A stretch of DNA of 64,000 nucleotides, taken from NCBI RefSeq assembly GCF_032854445.1, contig NC_088302.1:45420521-45484520 (forward strand). Direction: 5' to 3'. The translations under genes were made by a program, and so were the position numbers. Of this stretch, positions 46,501-58,785 are shown piece after piece (the stretch's first letter is position 1; every line of letters starts with the position of its first letter). This DNA is from Liolophura sinensis (Eukaryota > Mollusca > Polyplacophora > Chitonida > Chitonidae). A model generated the notes under the pieces. That model was not told the origin of the DNA. It saw only the letters and a list, made by a program, of their open reading frames with translations, and did no database searches.

Positions 46501-49500
46501 GTCTTCAGCCGATCAGGTGTGAAGTAAATACCCCAGTAAATACCTGTACACATTGATCCTAACAAAGTTAAAATGAGTTGTTGCATGAGCTTCAACCTTC
46601 AACAACATTCTTGTGAAAAAATTTATGTAATCCTGGCTGGACATTTTCCTTGAAATATATTTGAGTCGGCATAGAACATCAGTCAAAGAAATAAATAAAT
46701 TCACGTGTACAACTGCATGGTTTATGTGTATTCATGCATGTTCATGTAGTTTGATAGATATACCAGACATTTTTGGCAACAAGTGTGCCTGTATTCTGTA
46801 TTTACCTACAATAGCTCAAATTATTGCTTTTCAGAAAATACCAGCCTCATACCTGTACTTTTCACAGTGTTAAGTTGATTCTAATGTTTAGAAAACTTAT
46901 AACACACCCCATTGTATTAATTTTAGAAGCTTTACTCCCAATTTCGAACAGTAGCACATGCACAGACAAGGCTGATATTTTGAGCAAGGTAAATATATGA
47001 TCTGTTCTCAAAAATCTCCTACACAAGTTATAGGACACTGCCATCCTACATCATGACATGCTGAAAATGTATGGCAATATTGCCATAACCTCTTGAAAGC
47101 CCGTCTGGTGTGTATGTTTACAACAATTTCTCAAGGTTTATCAGAGTCCCAGGCTATCAAAGTGGAGCTAATTTGAAGTGTGGAGTGAATTCCATTCAAC
47201 ATCATATGCCACTTGGGAAGATATTAAAGTTGCAGACCAACAAACTTTTCAAACGTTCAAGCATTTTTAATGAAAAGTAGTATTTTTATCATAGTGTGCA
47301 GATACTCCATTACTAAGTCCCACTAAGAGACTTTCTTGCTCTAAAATCTTGCTCAAAATCTGTGTGAAGCATGAGCAAATGTTATTACATTGGTTTAAAC
47401 CTAAGCATTGTTATAATAAATATATACCATACCATGATGAAATATATTTCAGGAAATATTTCATTATTATAAATAGATGTACAGAGCAATTTTAGGTATT
47501 TTTTGGAACATCATTCCAGGTGAATTTGTTACCTAGAGACACGGTAGAACTTTTGTGGGATTTACCACAGCTATATGTTCTCGCCCCTGAGTGGAGGGTA
47601 TACCAATTTGTCTTCAGTTTGACAGGCCACTTGTAGCTTTCTATCAGCCCTTCCCCAGGGGATGGTCCCTCCCCCACCCCCCTCAACCCCCTAGGCAGTC
47701 CATAGTGCAGAAATGGCAGCCATCCAGTATATCTGTCATGTGTAGGAAAGTGGAAACAAACCCAACCCCCTCATAAATCATCTCCCTCTGACAGGCACCT
47801 TGTTTTCTGGTTGTTGTCTTTATGGGCCTAAGTACATATGTAGGCTGGAACTTGCCTTTCCCAGCCAGTCACCCTACAAGCCTGTAACTAAACACCATGT
47901 TGTCAACCTACTCCAACTTCACTATCTCCTGCCATATGCCAGTCATAGTGTTTAACTTTATGCAAATCAGTGATGATCATGTCTTTGAAACAAGGCCAAA
48001 ATGTGCAACATTCTGCAATCCTTGATATCTTGCATTGATTGTCCCTCATAAAGTGAATGGCCCTTGTGCAAAGATGGGAGGTGAAAAATTTAACTGACCA
48101 ACCAACCAATCGACTGACCAACAAACAGATAGCAGCTTCACAGAGCTACACCTTGTAAACATAAAAATTATAGAAAATAGTTAACAAAATCATGTGATTT
48201 TTATGAGTACCAGTACTTAAACAATTTACCAGTGGATGAAAATCAATATAGTTGATGTGATTAAAAATGGATATGGTTCAAAAAGGTAAGAAAATAAACA
48301 AAACTTGAGAATAACACAAATTTTTCCATGATTCTGAGTGATTTTTTGACAACCTTCAGTTGACAGTCTGTCAGACTAAGGTGCATAGCAAAGATACCAA
48401 ACAGTTTAAGTTGGCTTAAGAATTTGTCTGGTAAGAGTTGTTGAGCTCAGTAACAAGCTGAAATAGTTCTGTAACCTATTTAGCTGGAGGAACTGGGATT
48501 GCTTTCAAATTACCCTCTGTTTATGTTTTTCCTTGGGGAATTTGTTTATTTAAAGCTGGGATGTGTTTGGCTTGATTTATTGAGTAGGCAGGGTGATGGG
48601 GGTACTAGGTAACAATTTCGCCCCTGAAGTACTTGGGGGCACCCATAGATGAGGGCTGAAATACCTGGATCACACTCGGCCCCACTGCGCATTGGTTTAT
48701 CACTATGACATTTGAGGAAGCACCGATTCCCCGCTCCCAGCAATTCTGTCGTTTATATGGTACTGTTACCCACAGACACAAATAGTGGTAATTGTTCTAA
48801 ACAAATCCATGGGAGTTCCCACAGCCTTATCATGTCTAGGGTAAGGTACAGTTTACTGCGATGTTCTTTTGCCCTTCAATACATTAATCACCTAATGGCA
48901 TAGTGTTGATCCTCTAAGAAAATTGACCTGATTTATGTGTGCAAAAATAAGCTGATGGCTGATTTCTAACATAAGGTGACCTGTAGAACTGAGCAGAGAT
49001 GAATTAACATCCTACAAGTGGAGATTTTGTTCCTGCAAAGTCCAGACTATGGTATATACTACTGTAATTCTTCAACCTTTTCGCACTTTGCCAGTTGTTT
49101 ACCCTATTTCTTCAACCTTTTCATCCACCTTTGCAACCAATATTTTGAAACATTCTGAGAATCTACGGTGTGTAGAGAAATAAGTTTTCATAGCTTTATG
49201 AAGCTTACTTCTTTAATGACATAAACAAGCAATTTTTCACATCATATTCGTAATAAGTGTATGCATAAATTCCCATTAAAACAGTGTTTGAAAAAATTGA
49301 AGATTTACTGTATTCAAGCATATTTTGAAGGCATTATTTTTGTAAGCAGATAAAATTTTACTGCTTGTGAAGCCCTTAAATTGGCTTTTTGTGAGACCCT
49401 GAGGTTTTGGCTCCAAAATTTAATTATAAGTGTGCATAAATTGTGTAGGAAGTTGCTCGTTGGTATGCAAACAGTTTGAGAAATTAGGGTATTTTGAAAA

Positions 49501-49513
49501 AATAGGATATAGG

Positions 49514-49568
<55 letters not shown>

Positions 49569-51831
49569 AGATTAAGGCATGAGTTCATCAGTCAGGTGTA
49601 TGGAAATTTCCCTACTCGCTGACATTTATACTATCCTGTTTTCGAGCAAATATCAAGGTGAACTGAAATATCTGCTACTTTTTTTTCAATAATATAGTGC
49701 CCACACAATTATCATGCCTGAGCCAAAGCACACATAGCCACCTAACCCTGATGGTTTGTTAGCACTGATGGGCACAAATGTCTTTCTACAGTTTAGTGGC
49801 ATGAAATCACAAAAGAGTAACTGTTTGAATATTTTGACTTCATATATATATATATATATATATTGGTCTTTTCTATGAATTAAGAGTATCTATGTTCTGC
49901 CAAAGTGTTTATTACATTTAATGTACACCTTTATCTCTTGAGATAGATTTTGTCTGGTGAAGTTTGGTTCTGGGCCTGCTGTAAACACAGTATGGTTGCC
50001 TGTTTACAGATAACTAGGTAAGCTAAGTATGCCCCTGTACCTGTGTTTGACCCCAGCTGATTACACAAGTTGAACTTCCACAGTAGGGGAAAATGGTTAG
50101 AAGAAGTGTTATGATGTATGATAAAACTTTCCAACATCTTAATAACTGGTTATAAAAAATACCATGAGTCAAATTTTGAAGTAAAATTTAAAGGTTACCC
50201 ACATATAACAGAGCACACAGTAAAGTGTTTTAAAACAGAGATATATCCATATGGCTTAAATAGACTGTACCAGTGGTTTTGACACAGTTTAAAGATGCAC
50301 TAGCCATGATATGACTTAAATATTGCCAATGCAATGTTAAGCCATAAGCATTCATTCATTACAAATGTCTGAACCTTGTGCAGAGTTTTGCCAGGTATCA
50401 TTGTCTTCATCTGTAAAACAAGTATTGGGGGAAGTGAAAGTAGGATGACAGGTGTTACTTCCTCCTCATCTACCCTCTTTTTTTCTAACAATTTGAGGAA
50501 TATAATATTAATGCCTTGTCCAAGCAAGAAAGCTTGTCCTTGCCCATTACAGTAAATTGATTGGTCTATTTTGGTTAGTAGAGGAAGGGAGGATGACTTT
50601 AGCATGAAGACAGAGTTGTGGTAAAGCTGGGGACTTGATGAAGATAACATGTGGAGGCCTGCACTGATTAAACAGAGCATACAGTTAATGAGGTGCAAGT
50701 GAGAGCCCTGGACTGCTGATCAGCTGGTCTGTTTCAACTGTCCCAGTCATGGATACCCTTGTGCTATGCCCAATTGGCATCATCTAAACTCCCCACCTTT
50801 AGCAGCTTTTCTGCCCCAGACAGCCATAGCTTGTTAGAAGGCCTCTAGCAGGGGAGGATCAAGCACCCACTTGAGCCAAGCTGTTTTTCTATCAACAAGA
50901 GGATCTCCTCTGACTTCAACTGTTTTTTTTTCTCTCTTTTTTTTTTAATGTTTTTCATTTTTTTTTTTCGCCATACTTTTCTGTGATATTCAGAGCTCAA
51001 AGAGTGATTGCAAAAATGTTATGAAGAAAGGACAGAGCTTATTCCCAAACAAGCTGTTCTGTTGATTTGCACAATTAATCATTAAGGTTATTAGACAGCA
51101 GTTTCTCTGTAAGCTGAATGATTGAATAACAAATCAAATCATTTGGTTTCAACATCTCAGATGTGCCCACCCTGTGTTAGCAAATGGAAAAATCCAGGAA
51201 CGTTTTGAAGATTTATATTTTGAACATTGATTTAACATTGTCAGAAATGTGGAATTTCACAATTATTCACATATACATGTACAGCTGTATTTAACCTTGC
51301 TGTACTTGTGCTGACTAATACAACCATGAAATTCTTGAAGATAAACACTTACACCTGAAATAGTTCTGTTAAGTGATCATGCATCCTTGAAAGCAACGTC
51401 ATGCCAACACTTTTTATAAAAGCCAGTGTGGGAGAAAACTTAGACATTATGGCTGGATATATTTGTGTATGGGGTAAATTTTGTGGTATACTTCCTGATA
51501 GTACATGTGCATACCTTTACTACCTAATTGCCTGACTTTATAAGCTACAGACACCTACAACCCAATGTCATACTTACTGATATTGAGAACTTTTCCAAAC
51601 ACATTTGTTGTGTTGAAAGTGGAACAGTTCCAGCGCCTGTTCTGAAACTGAAACTGGCACTCATTGATCCCGATGCTTGCGCCTTGTGTGATCACCTCTA
51701 GCAGCTTGTCATCTATCTGACACATCTCCCTCTGACGAGGCTCCAGGTATGGTAATGAGCATTTGGTTTGTCCAGGAATGTGGTTCAGGTCACCAAGTGT
51801 ACTTTGATAAGAACTGGCTACACCCAGGTAC
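43521..51831 (-). CDS. Wnt: Wnt ligand (Wnt4/WntA-like), 5' exon not found
   Basis: Wnts are secreted, lipid-modified signalling proteins that bind Frizzled receptors. Three coding exons join in phase: 51831-51578, 44805-44537 and 43982-43521 (stop), giving 328 residues. They include the first cysteines, NECQFQFQNRRWNCSTF, VFGKV, SRETAYIYAIFSAG, WGGCSDNVQYG, WNNEAGRR, CKCHGISGSCSIKVCW (Ser of the GSC motif is the palmitoleoylation site), LVYLRESPDFCEQ, MCCGRGYY and the Cys-rich end DCDCKFLWCCRVECKKC. KEKFDGA and YLxxSPDFCEQ are closest to Wnt4 in my memory; WntA and Wnt16 remain possible. The visible part begins at YLGVASSY, where Wnt4 genes have their exon 1/2 boundary, so only the signal-peptide exon is missing. 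It probably lies beyond 51.8 kb or outside the window. Confidence 0.96.
49064..49312 (+). mobile_element. MITE-like element, TTCTTCAACC family
   Basis: Left end ACTGTAATTCTTCAACCTTT; right end TTTGAAAAAATTGAAGATTT, inverted to it and followed by ACTGTA. The inside (TGAAACATTCTGAGAATCTA, TATGCATAAATTCCCATTAA) matches the copy at 56.9 kb. A second related half-element follows to about 49495. Confidence 0.6.
49514..49563. repeat. (TA)n microsatellite
   Basis: About 24 uninterrupted TA units. A shorter TA run lies at about 49843-49862. Confidence 0.95.
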
Positions 51832-51981
51832 CTGGAAAAGAAAATGGTTAAAACCTAATTAGTAACATGGAATATGTAATTGTTGAAAAACAGATCACCT
51901 GGCTAACTAAACCCAAACTTATGATCAAAGCATGAGGTAGATAATTTAATAAGTTACACATATATGTGTGATGTGTGAGTA

Positions 51982-53700
51982 ATATGATCTGTAACTGATG
52001 TGGATGACCCAAATAATACTTATGATCTGTAACTGATGTGGATGACCCAAATAATACTTATGAACTGTGAGGTGGATGACCCAAATAATACTTATGAACT
52101 GTTATTGAGGGGGATGACCCAAGTAATACTTATGGTCTGTAACTGATGTGGATGACCCAAGTAATGCTTATGATCTGTTACTGATGTGGATGACCCAAGT
52201 AATAATTATGATCTGTAACTGAGGTGGATGACCCAAGTAACGCTTATGATCTGTAATGGAGGTGGGTGACCCAAGTAATACTTATGATCTGTAACTGATG
52301 TGGATGACCCAAGTAATGCTTGTGATCTGTTACTGATGTGGATGACCCAAGTAATAATTATGATGTGTAACTGATGTGGATGACCCAAGTAATGCTTATG
52401 ATCTGTTACTGATGTGGATGACTCAAGTAATAATTATGATCTGTAACTGAGGTGGATGACCCAAGTACGCTTATGATCTGTAACGGAGGTTGATGACCCA
52501 AGTAACCCTTATGATCTGTAACTGATGTGGATGACCCAAATAATACTTATGATCTGTAACTGATGTGGATGACCCAAATAATACTTATGATCTGTAACTG
52601 AGGTTGATGACCCAAGTAACACTTATGATCTGTTACTGATGTGGATGACCCAAATAATACTTATGATCTGCAACTGATGTGGATGACCCAAGTAATACTT
52701 ATGATCTGTAACTGAGGTTGATGACCCAAGTAACACTTATGATCTGTTACTGATGTGGAAGACCCAAATAATACTTATGAACTGTAAGTGAGGTGGATGA
52801 CCCAAGTAATGCTTATGATCTGTTACTGATGTGGATGACTCAAGTAATACTTATGATCTGTAACTGAGGTGGATGACCCAAGTAACGCTTATGATCTGTA
52901 ATGGAGGTGGGTGACCCAAGTAACCCTTATGATCTGTAACTGATGTGGATGACCCAAGTAATGCTTATGATCTGTTACTGATGTGGATGACCCAAATAAT
53001 ACTTATGAACTGTAAGTGAGGTGGATGACCCAAATAATACTTATGAACTGTAAGTGAGGTGGATGACCCAAGTAACGCTTATGATCTGTTACTGATGTGG
53101 ATGACCCAAGTAATACTTATGATCTGTAACTGAGGTGGATGACCCAAGTAACGCTTATGATCTGTAATGGAGGTGGGTGACCCAAGTAACCCTTATGATC
53201 TGTTACTGATGTGGATGACCCAAGTAATACTTATGATCTGTAACTGAGGTGGATGACCCAAGTAACGCTTATGATCTGTAATGGAGGTGGGTGACCCAAG
53301 TAACCCTTATGATCTGTTACTGAGGTGGATGACCCAAGTAACACTTATGATCTGTTACTGATGTGGGTGACCCAAGTAACCCTTATGATCTGTTACTGAG
53401 GTGGATGACCCAAGTAACACTTATGAGCTGTTACTGATGTGGGTGACCCAAGTAACCCTTATGATCTGTAACTGAGGTGGGTGACCCAAGTAACTCTTAT
53501 GATCTGTAACTGAGGTGGATGACCCAAGTAATACTTATGATCTCTGACTGAGGTGGATGACCCAAGTAACCCTTATGAGAGATGTTGGTAACCCAAGTAA
53601 TACATGTTTGAAGTATACAAATTAGACTTTTGACGAGATACAGGTATGGGTGACCCAAACAATATTATCTCTGAGAGAGGTGGGTGACCCAAGCCAGACC
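51982..53700. repeat. 38-bp minisatellite in the Wnt 5' intron
   Basis: The unit is TGATCTGTAACTGATGTGGA followed by TGACCCAAGTAATACTTA, repeated about 43 times with scattered substitutions and a few short units. Variants AGGTGGGTGACCC, AATGCTTA and AACCCTTA are grouped, which shows local block duplication. The array starts about 150 bp upstream of a Wnt coding exon. Open frames inside it are artefacts of periodicity. Confidence 0.95.
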
Positions 53701-56700
53701 TCAAATATGGGCTTTTTGAACCAAAGACTCTGTTCTTTTGGTGAATGACCTGTTCAGTTTAGCACAAGTAGTGGTAAATGCTTTTGTGTGATATGCGCTC
53801 TTCTTCATTTGTCATTTAGTGATGTACACAGGTAATTGGTGTCTGCATATTATTCATATTCATACAGCATTAAGAATTCCAACCTTGCTAACTGTACTGT
53901 TCCTTTCCAGTAATAATCAGATTGTTTCATTTTGCTGATTGTTTGCACCATTCTGATGTGACCCCACTGTGAATGTACTAGAGGTGCATATATCTGCAAC
54001 CTGACAAGCTGTCCCTGCCTCAAACGATGTAAGTGTAACGTATACTTTAAATGTAGTGAATTATCTTACCAGGTTTCATATTAGTTTTCTCTATCTCATG
54101 TGCTCTTACAAATGTCCTGAAAGATAATTTGATAACTGATCTTGGTTTTGGTAGCCTTTATCAACATGTCTGAGAATTTTTTTAATATATGTATATATAA
54201 ATGGATGCCGTATCAAATGTTGAATATTAAGTGCCTTAAAACTTTATAAGGCTCTTATTTGAGCTAACATTAAGTTAAAATTAGAACCCATGTGCTGGTT
54301 ATGGAGTGAAAACTGTCAAACAAAAGGTATCAAAGCAGTGAGTTTTTTCAAGAAGCTATGAGAAACTTGTGTTGGGGTTTAAGATAGCGCAGAGACGCGT
54401 CAATACCTTGTGGAAGTTGGCTAATCCCCACATGACCTGGCAACAGAGTCAAATAGCTCTGCGAATCCTCGCAAAGAAAAGAACTAAGCCTTTAAAGCGG
54501 ATTTGTAAGTTGCTGGCTGATGGGGTATTGTAGAGCCTGCTGTGAGAGCGTGGGGTAGGTTTGGGATACGGCCACCTCACTGTCAATATTGGCAGAAATC
54601 CCGGCATTCAAGGCATTTTCACCTGAGCATTTGTGTGGCTTCACTGTGTTTGAGCAGCATTATGGGGAAGAAAATTAAATTACAGTCCCCTTCAAACTTC
54701 CCCATTGTCCGCTTGCAAAAATATGTGATTTGATGAATGGTGGAAAGTCTATCAAAAGATATCAGATTACAGACTATTGGCAGGAGTCTCAGATAGGACT
54801 AAGGCGAGAGGGGCTGATGAAAAACTATAGCTCATGGTGGAAAGGAAGAGAGAAGCTGTCCGATCATGAGAGATAGCTAGGACTATTTTTTATAGATCGT
54901 TTTTGCGTGTGTGTGTGTGTAGATTTTCTGAAGTTGAAACTAGGAAAGAGCTATCATTGTATCAGAAACTAGGACTGAGTTACAACAGCATTTTATTGGT
55001 TAAGTACTATTTTAGTTTATTATTAATAAAATATTAGTTACGCAAAATAAGCAGATGTGAACCAGTATGTGTAACTCACTGATTTGAACTGCATGCATAA
55101 GGCTACATTATGTTGTGATTTTGACATTTGTGTAACAAAAGCATTTTAACAGAATCACAAAAATATTTTACTGCAAATCCATTCACAATTGAGTTTAAGC
55201 GGAGTGCCAAAGATAAAACAGATGGAATTCAGTTCACTTTAATCTGCAAAATCAAGTACATGTATTGTATAATATTGTTTTTTCCCTATGTTGTGATTTA
55301 GTTTGTTAACTTTTGTGTGCTGATGTTCATTTGCTCAGTGGAGAAAACTTCAGTTAAGTGATTATAACTAAGTTGTGCCACATTCATGTACCATGAATGT
55401 CAGAGGACCTTTATGTGGACTGCTTTATCTTTTGTCATCAACTTTATTTTTGGTGCAAGCCTCGTGCCCTGTCTCATTTAACCTGTGATAGTCATGTTGC
55501 TCTAGCAGAGGGTTGGATTAGTAAGTACAGCTGGAGGGGAAGAACACATATTTGGTTATCAAATCAAAATTCATTTGCCAGGAACATGTTAAGTTATTGC
55601 CTTTTAGTAAATATCAGACTTGTGCATGTGCCACAGTGATTATAAAGTTCAAAAAAGCTATGATGTGAGTCACTTTATAAATTGTATGAACGTTGGTACT
55701 AATTTAAAATGAAAACAGGCGCAGAGATGAGGCTTATAGTTTGCAAAGGTAACTATTTGGGGTATTCCAAAGTAATAGCAAAAATCTGATGGGATTTGCA
55801 CTCATCGTTTTGGGGGATTTGTTTGCCCAAAAATATCTGCTATAGTCTTCTTAAAGCAGCTTACATCTCAAAACCTTCAGTGACCTCTTTCGACCTGAGG
55901 TGACATAAGCCATTGGTGGCAGTAACGCCATTACTAATCAGTCAATTCACACCTTTGAAAGGAATTTTTCTTGATGATATGAATTGGGAGGGAGAATGCC
56001 CATCTGAACAGTTGAATTAACTATTTTCAGCAGTGAGCTCCTGAAAAAACACAAATAAAAAAATCTTCACTAACACATACAGCAGAAAACTAGTGAGCTT
56101 GTTACACCTCACACAAAATTAGAAATGTTTTAAACGATGAAGCAGCATCATTAAATTACCAGTGGCTTTGCCTCATAAATGTATTGATATTCTTGTGTAG
56201 TGATAAATTCCTATCAGATTCAATTCAGATCATGGTTATTGTCAATGTTTTCTTCACCAAAGCTAAGGAAGAATTTCAGTTGCCTGGTCGTGATGCTGCA
56301 GTGTGTAGTAGGTAGTATTGCATGTGATCTCAATTTGCTCATTGTACTATAATGGTGTATATTTTCTGATCATAGTCATCAGCCAGCTTTTTTATACCTC
56401 TGTACATGTACTATAGTGTGGTGTATTCTGTGTGACTGAGAATGAGTCTGTGTTTGATGGATATAGATATGTGTACATAATGGAGAGATGATATGACCCA
56501 CAGTAACATAGGTATCCCTTTTGGAAATCATGCCCGTTTATACTCTGGTTTTAAATTCAGTTTGTTTTTCTTCTTAATCAGTCACATTACATTGCACGTT
56601 GTTGAAATTCTTGAAGTATACATTGCATGATGTTTTGAGGCAAGTAACTGAATTCAGCAGTTTGTCAGAGTTTGAGTCGTGTCAGCTAGTGGCAGGGAAG

Positions 56701-56887
56701 AGAAATGCAGCAAGAGTATATGCAAGATTATAGATATGACTATAAAATGGGTCAATGTGTTTAAAACGTCTATACAGCTCTATTAGTTACAGCAAAAGGT
56801 TTCAGATACTGGATTATCAATGGGTTTTTGATTTTTTGACTTCTCTAGTGTACTGTTAATTGGAATAACACTGAGTACATGTAAAAC

Positions 56888-57118
56888 ATCCTAATTCTTC
56901 AGCCTTTTCAACAGCCTCTGCAACCATTATTATGAAACATTCCAGGAGAACTATGGGATTTACAAAAATAATTTGCACAGTTTTATGAAAATTGCATTTT
57001 TAATGATACACACAGAGGATTGCTAATATCATTGTTGTATTAATTGTGTGCATAAATTTCACTAAAAAAAGGCCTTTAGTGGTTGAAAAGGTTGTCAATT
57101 TACAGTACAAACACAGAT
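56888..57118 (+). mobile_element. MITE-like element, TTCTTCAACC family
   Basis: Left end CCTAATTCTTCAGCCTTTTC; right end TGGTTGAAAAGGTTGTCAAT followed by TTACAGTA, inverted to the left. Interior blocks (TGAAACATTCCAGGAGAACT, GTGTGCATAAATTTC) match the copies at 49.1 and 34.9 kb. Confidence 0.65.
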
Positions 57119-57754
57119 TTGGATGGAATGCAATATGTGAATATGTTTAGACTAATATTTAATAAGCAGAGGTTTGCCATTTTTTTGCCAATCATTTAGT
57201 TAAAGTCATCATGAAGGCAGACTCTCGGTCTAGAAGGTACCTTGTAAACCTACACCTCTTACACAGCGTAGCAGTTTAACACTGCGCTTCACCTGTGGTT
57301 AAAGGGTAGGTGTGGTATGGGGATTAAGCTGGCTTACCATTAAATCTGATGGATTAAGGCTGGAAATACCACATTAAGTACGTCAACACGCTATGGAGCA
57401 GTCCTGTGTTAACTGTCTTGGGTTCACATGGGCACTCGGATGTTCCCAAAGTACATAGTGAAGTGCTTTAGAGGCTTACATGAGAAGCGCATTATACCCA
57501 TTCTGTTACAAACTTTCACATCACCAAGTGTGAGACTTAACTTCAAGGCACCATTATGCCCAAAATAGCACATTTGCTGATGTTCCTGTCAAACGGTACT
57601 TTGGATGTTCAGAATAAGTAGGTTTTCATACATGCGTAACTTTCATGTTTTGTATCTCTTTAGTCTTTTGTGTCTGCTTCGTCTCAACTCACAGAAAAAT
57701 GAGTTTGAAGCATTATTATACATGAATTATCAAGTATCAATAATTACCATGCTT

Positions 57755-57928
57755 TGAAGGCAAATAAATGTGTGTGGACCTTTCTGTGTAATTGCAGAAG
57801 CTGTTCTAAAAGTTTGGCTACTCGAGAATTTGCTGTACATTTCTTAAGGTGAAACGCTTTCTTCCCAATTTGTTGCGTAGTCTGGAACAGTGTGTTGGTG
57901 TATTGTATATAAAAGAGAAAATAATTGT
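57755..57928. repeat. Diverged direct repeat, copy 1
   Basis: Blocks CAGAAGCTGTT, AAAGTTTGGCTACTCGAGAA, TTTGCTGTACAT, GGTGAAAC and AAAAGAGAAAATA occur in the same order and spacing at 59.82-59.99 kb. Confidence 0.7.
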
Positions 57929-58489
57929 ACATGGAGCATAAATTTATAGCTGTCAGTGGCCATTACTATTTACAATGTTGCATTCAATGATATACTCAGA
58001 GTCTTACATTTTCATACTGCAACTCTGAATTCTGAATTCTTTGAAATTCGTAAACATGTACTTGGGCAACCATTTTCTTGTAAAAAGGTACATATTAACT
58101 AATTAGTCACTATATGGGTAACTGTAACATTTTGTTTGGTTAATGCGCAACCTGTCATCTCCTGACCAATTAGGTAATGCAGACTTGTATCCAACTGGTG
58201 TAGGTTTGCTTGTGGCTTTACGTGGGAACATTTAATAAGGTATGTGACTAGAAGCACTTGTTTTCTCCATCCACCAGTCTGACCATATATTGTATTTCAC
58301 CTAAAGTTTGGCATTTTTCAAGCAACACATTTGATTCATTCAACTTGCAATGCAACTTAAGTTGTCCTGATAAGAAATTCATCAAACTTCACAGAAAGCT
58401 GTTAAGTATTAGAATCAAAAGTATCATTTTAAGGTGTTCATGTGTTTTTGATAGTCCATTTGTACACGATCAAACTGTAGGTGAAATAC

Positions 58490-58557
58490 AGTAAGTGAAA
58501 AATTCATCACTGTGGCTTTAAACACCAGTCAGATAAATAAATAAATAAATAAATACA
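58490..58557 (+). repeat. SINE family 1 tail fragment
   Basis: GTGAAAAATTCATCACTGTG, TTTAAACACCAGTCAGATAA and repeated AAATA units. Confidence 0.6.
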
Positions 58558-58614
58558 GGAAGAACCTTGCTACAAAGTCAGTGGTGCCTACATGTACTTG
58601 TATTGGTTTTACCT

Positions 58615-58785
58615 CGTATACAAGGTACACTGCGCACAGACAGCTGTGATCTGCCAAGATCTGTCTCTTACAAAGGCTGTTGTGTATGACCAGTTTGAAC
58701 AAGGCCTGCAGTATGTGAGGACGGGTATTGTTGTCTGAAGGTGTGAGCCAAGTGCTCAGAGCATTGAAGCTCAGGAGGGTTCACA
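58615..58785. other. GC-richer block open on both strands, possible exon
   Basis: On the minus strand about 53 codons are open (NALSTWLTPSDNN, RPHILQALFKLVIHN, CKRQILADHS) and end at GAG|GTAAAA, a fair splice donor. A weaker acceptor (CCTCCTGAG) sits upstream. The plus strand is also open over about 39 codons. I recognise no family and no partner exon, so it may be chance. Confidence 0.25.

Larger units (their letters stand above)
44806..51577 (-). other. Long Wnt intron
   Basis: 6.8 kb between two coding exons. It contains AT microsatellites, a MITE-like copy at about 49.07 kb and CA/CT-rich, GC-richer patches near 45.36-45.62 and 47.6-47.9 kb that might be regulatory. No other gene is seen on either strand; a 132-codon minus-strand frame at 50300-50698 has no family signature. 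Confidence 0.6.

Noticed and set aside
50300-50698. 132-codon minus-strand open frame in the Wnt intron
   Set aside because: No family signature, and splice sites do not connect it in phase to the Wnt exons.
51982-53700. Regular array that could suggest a CRISPR
   Set aside because: Units are directly adjacent 38-mers with no unique spacers; the genome is eukaryotic. The same holds for the 25-bp and 27-30-bp arrays.
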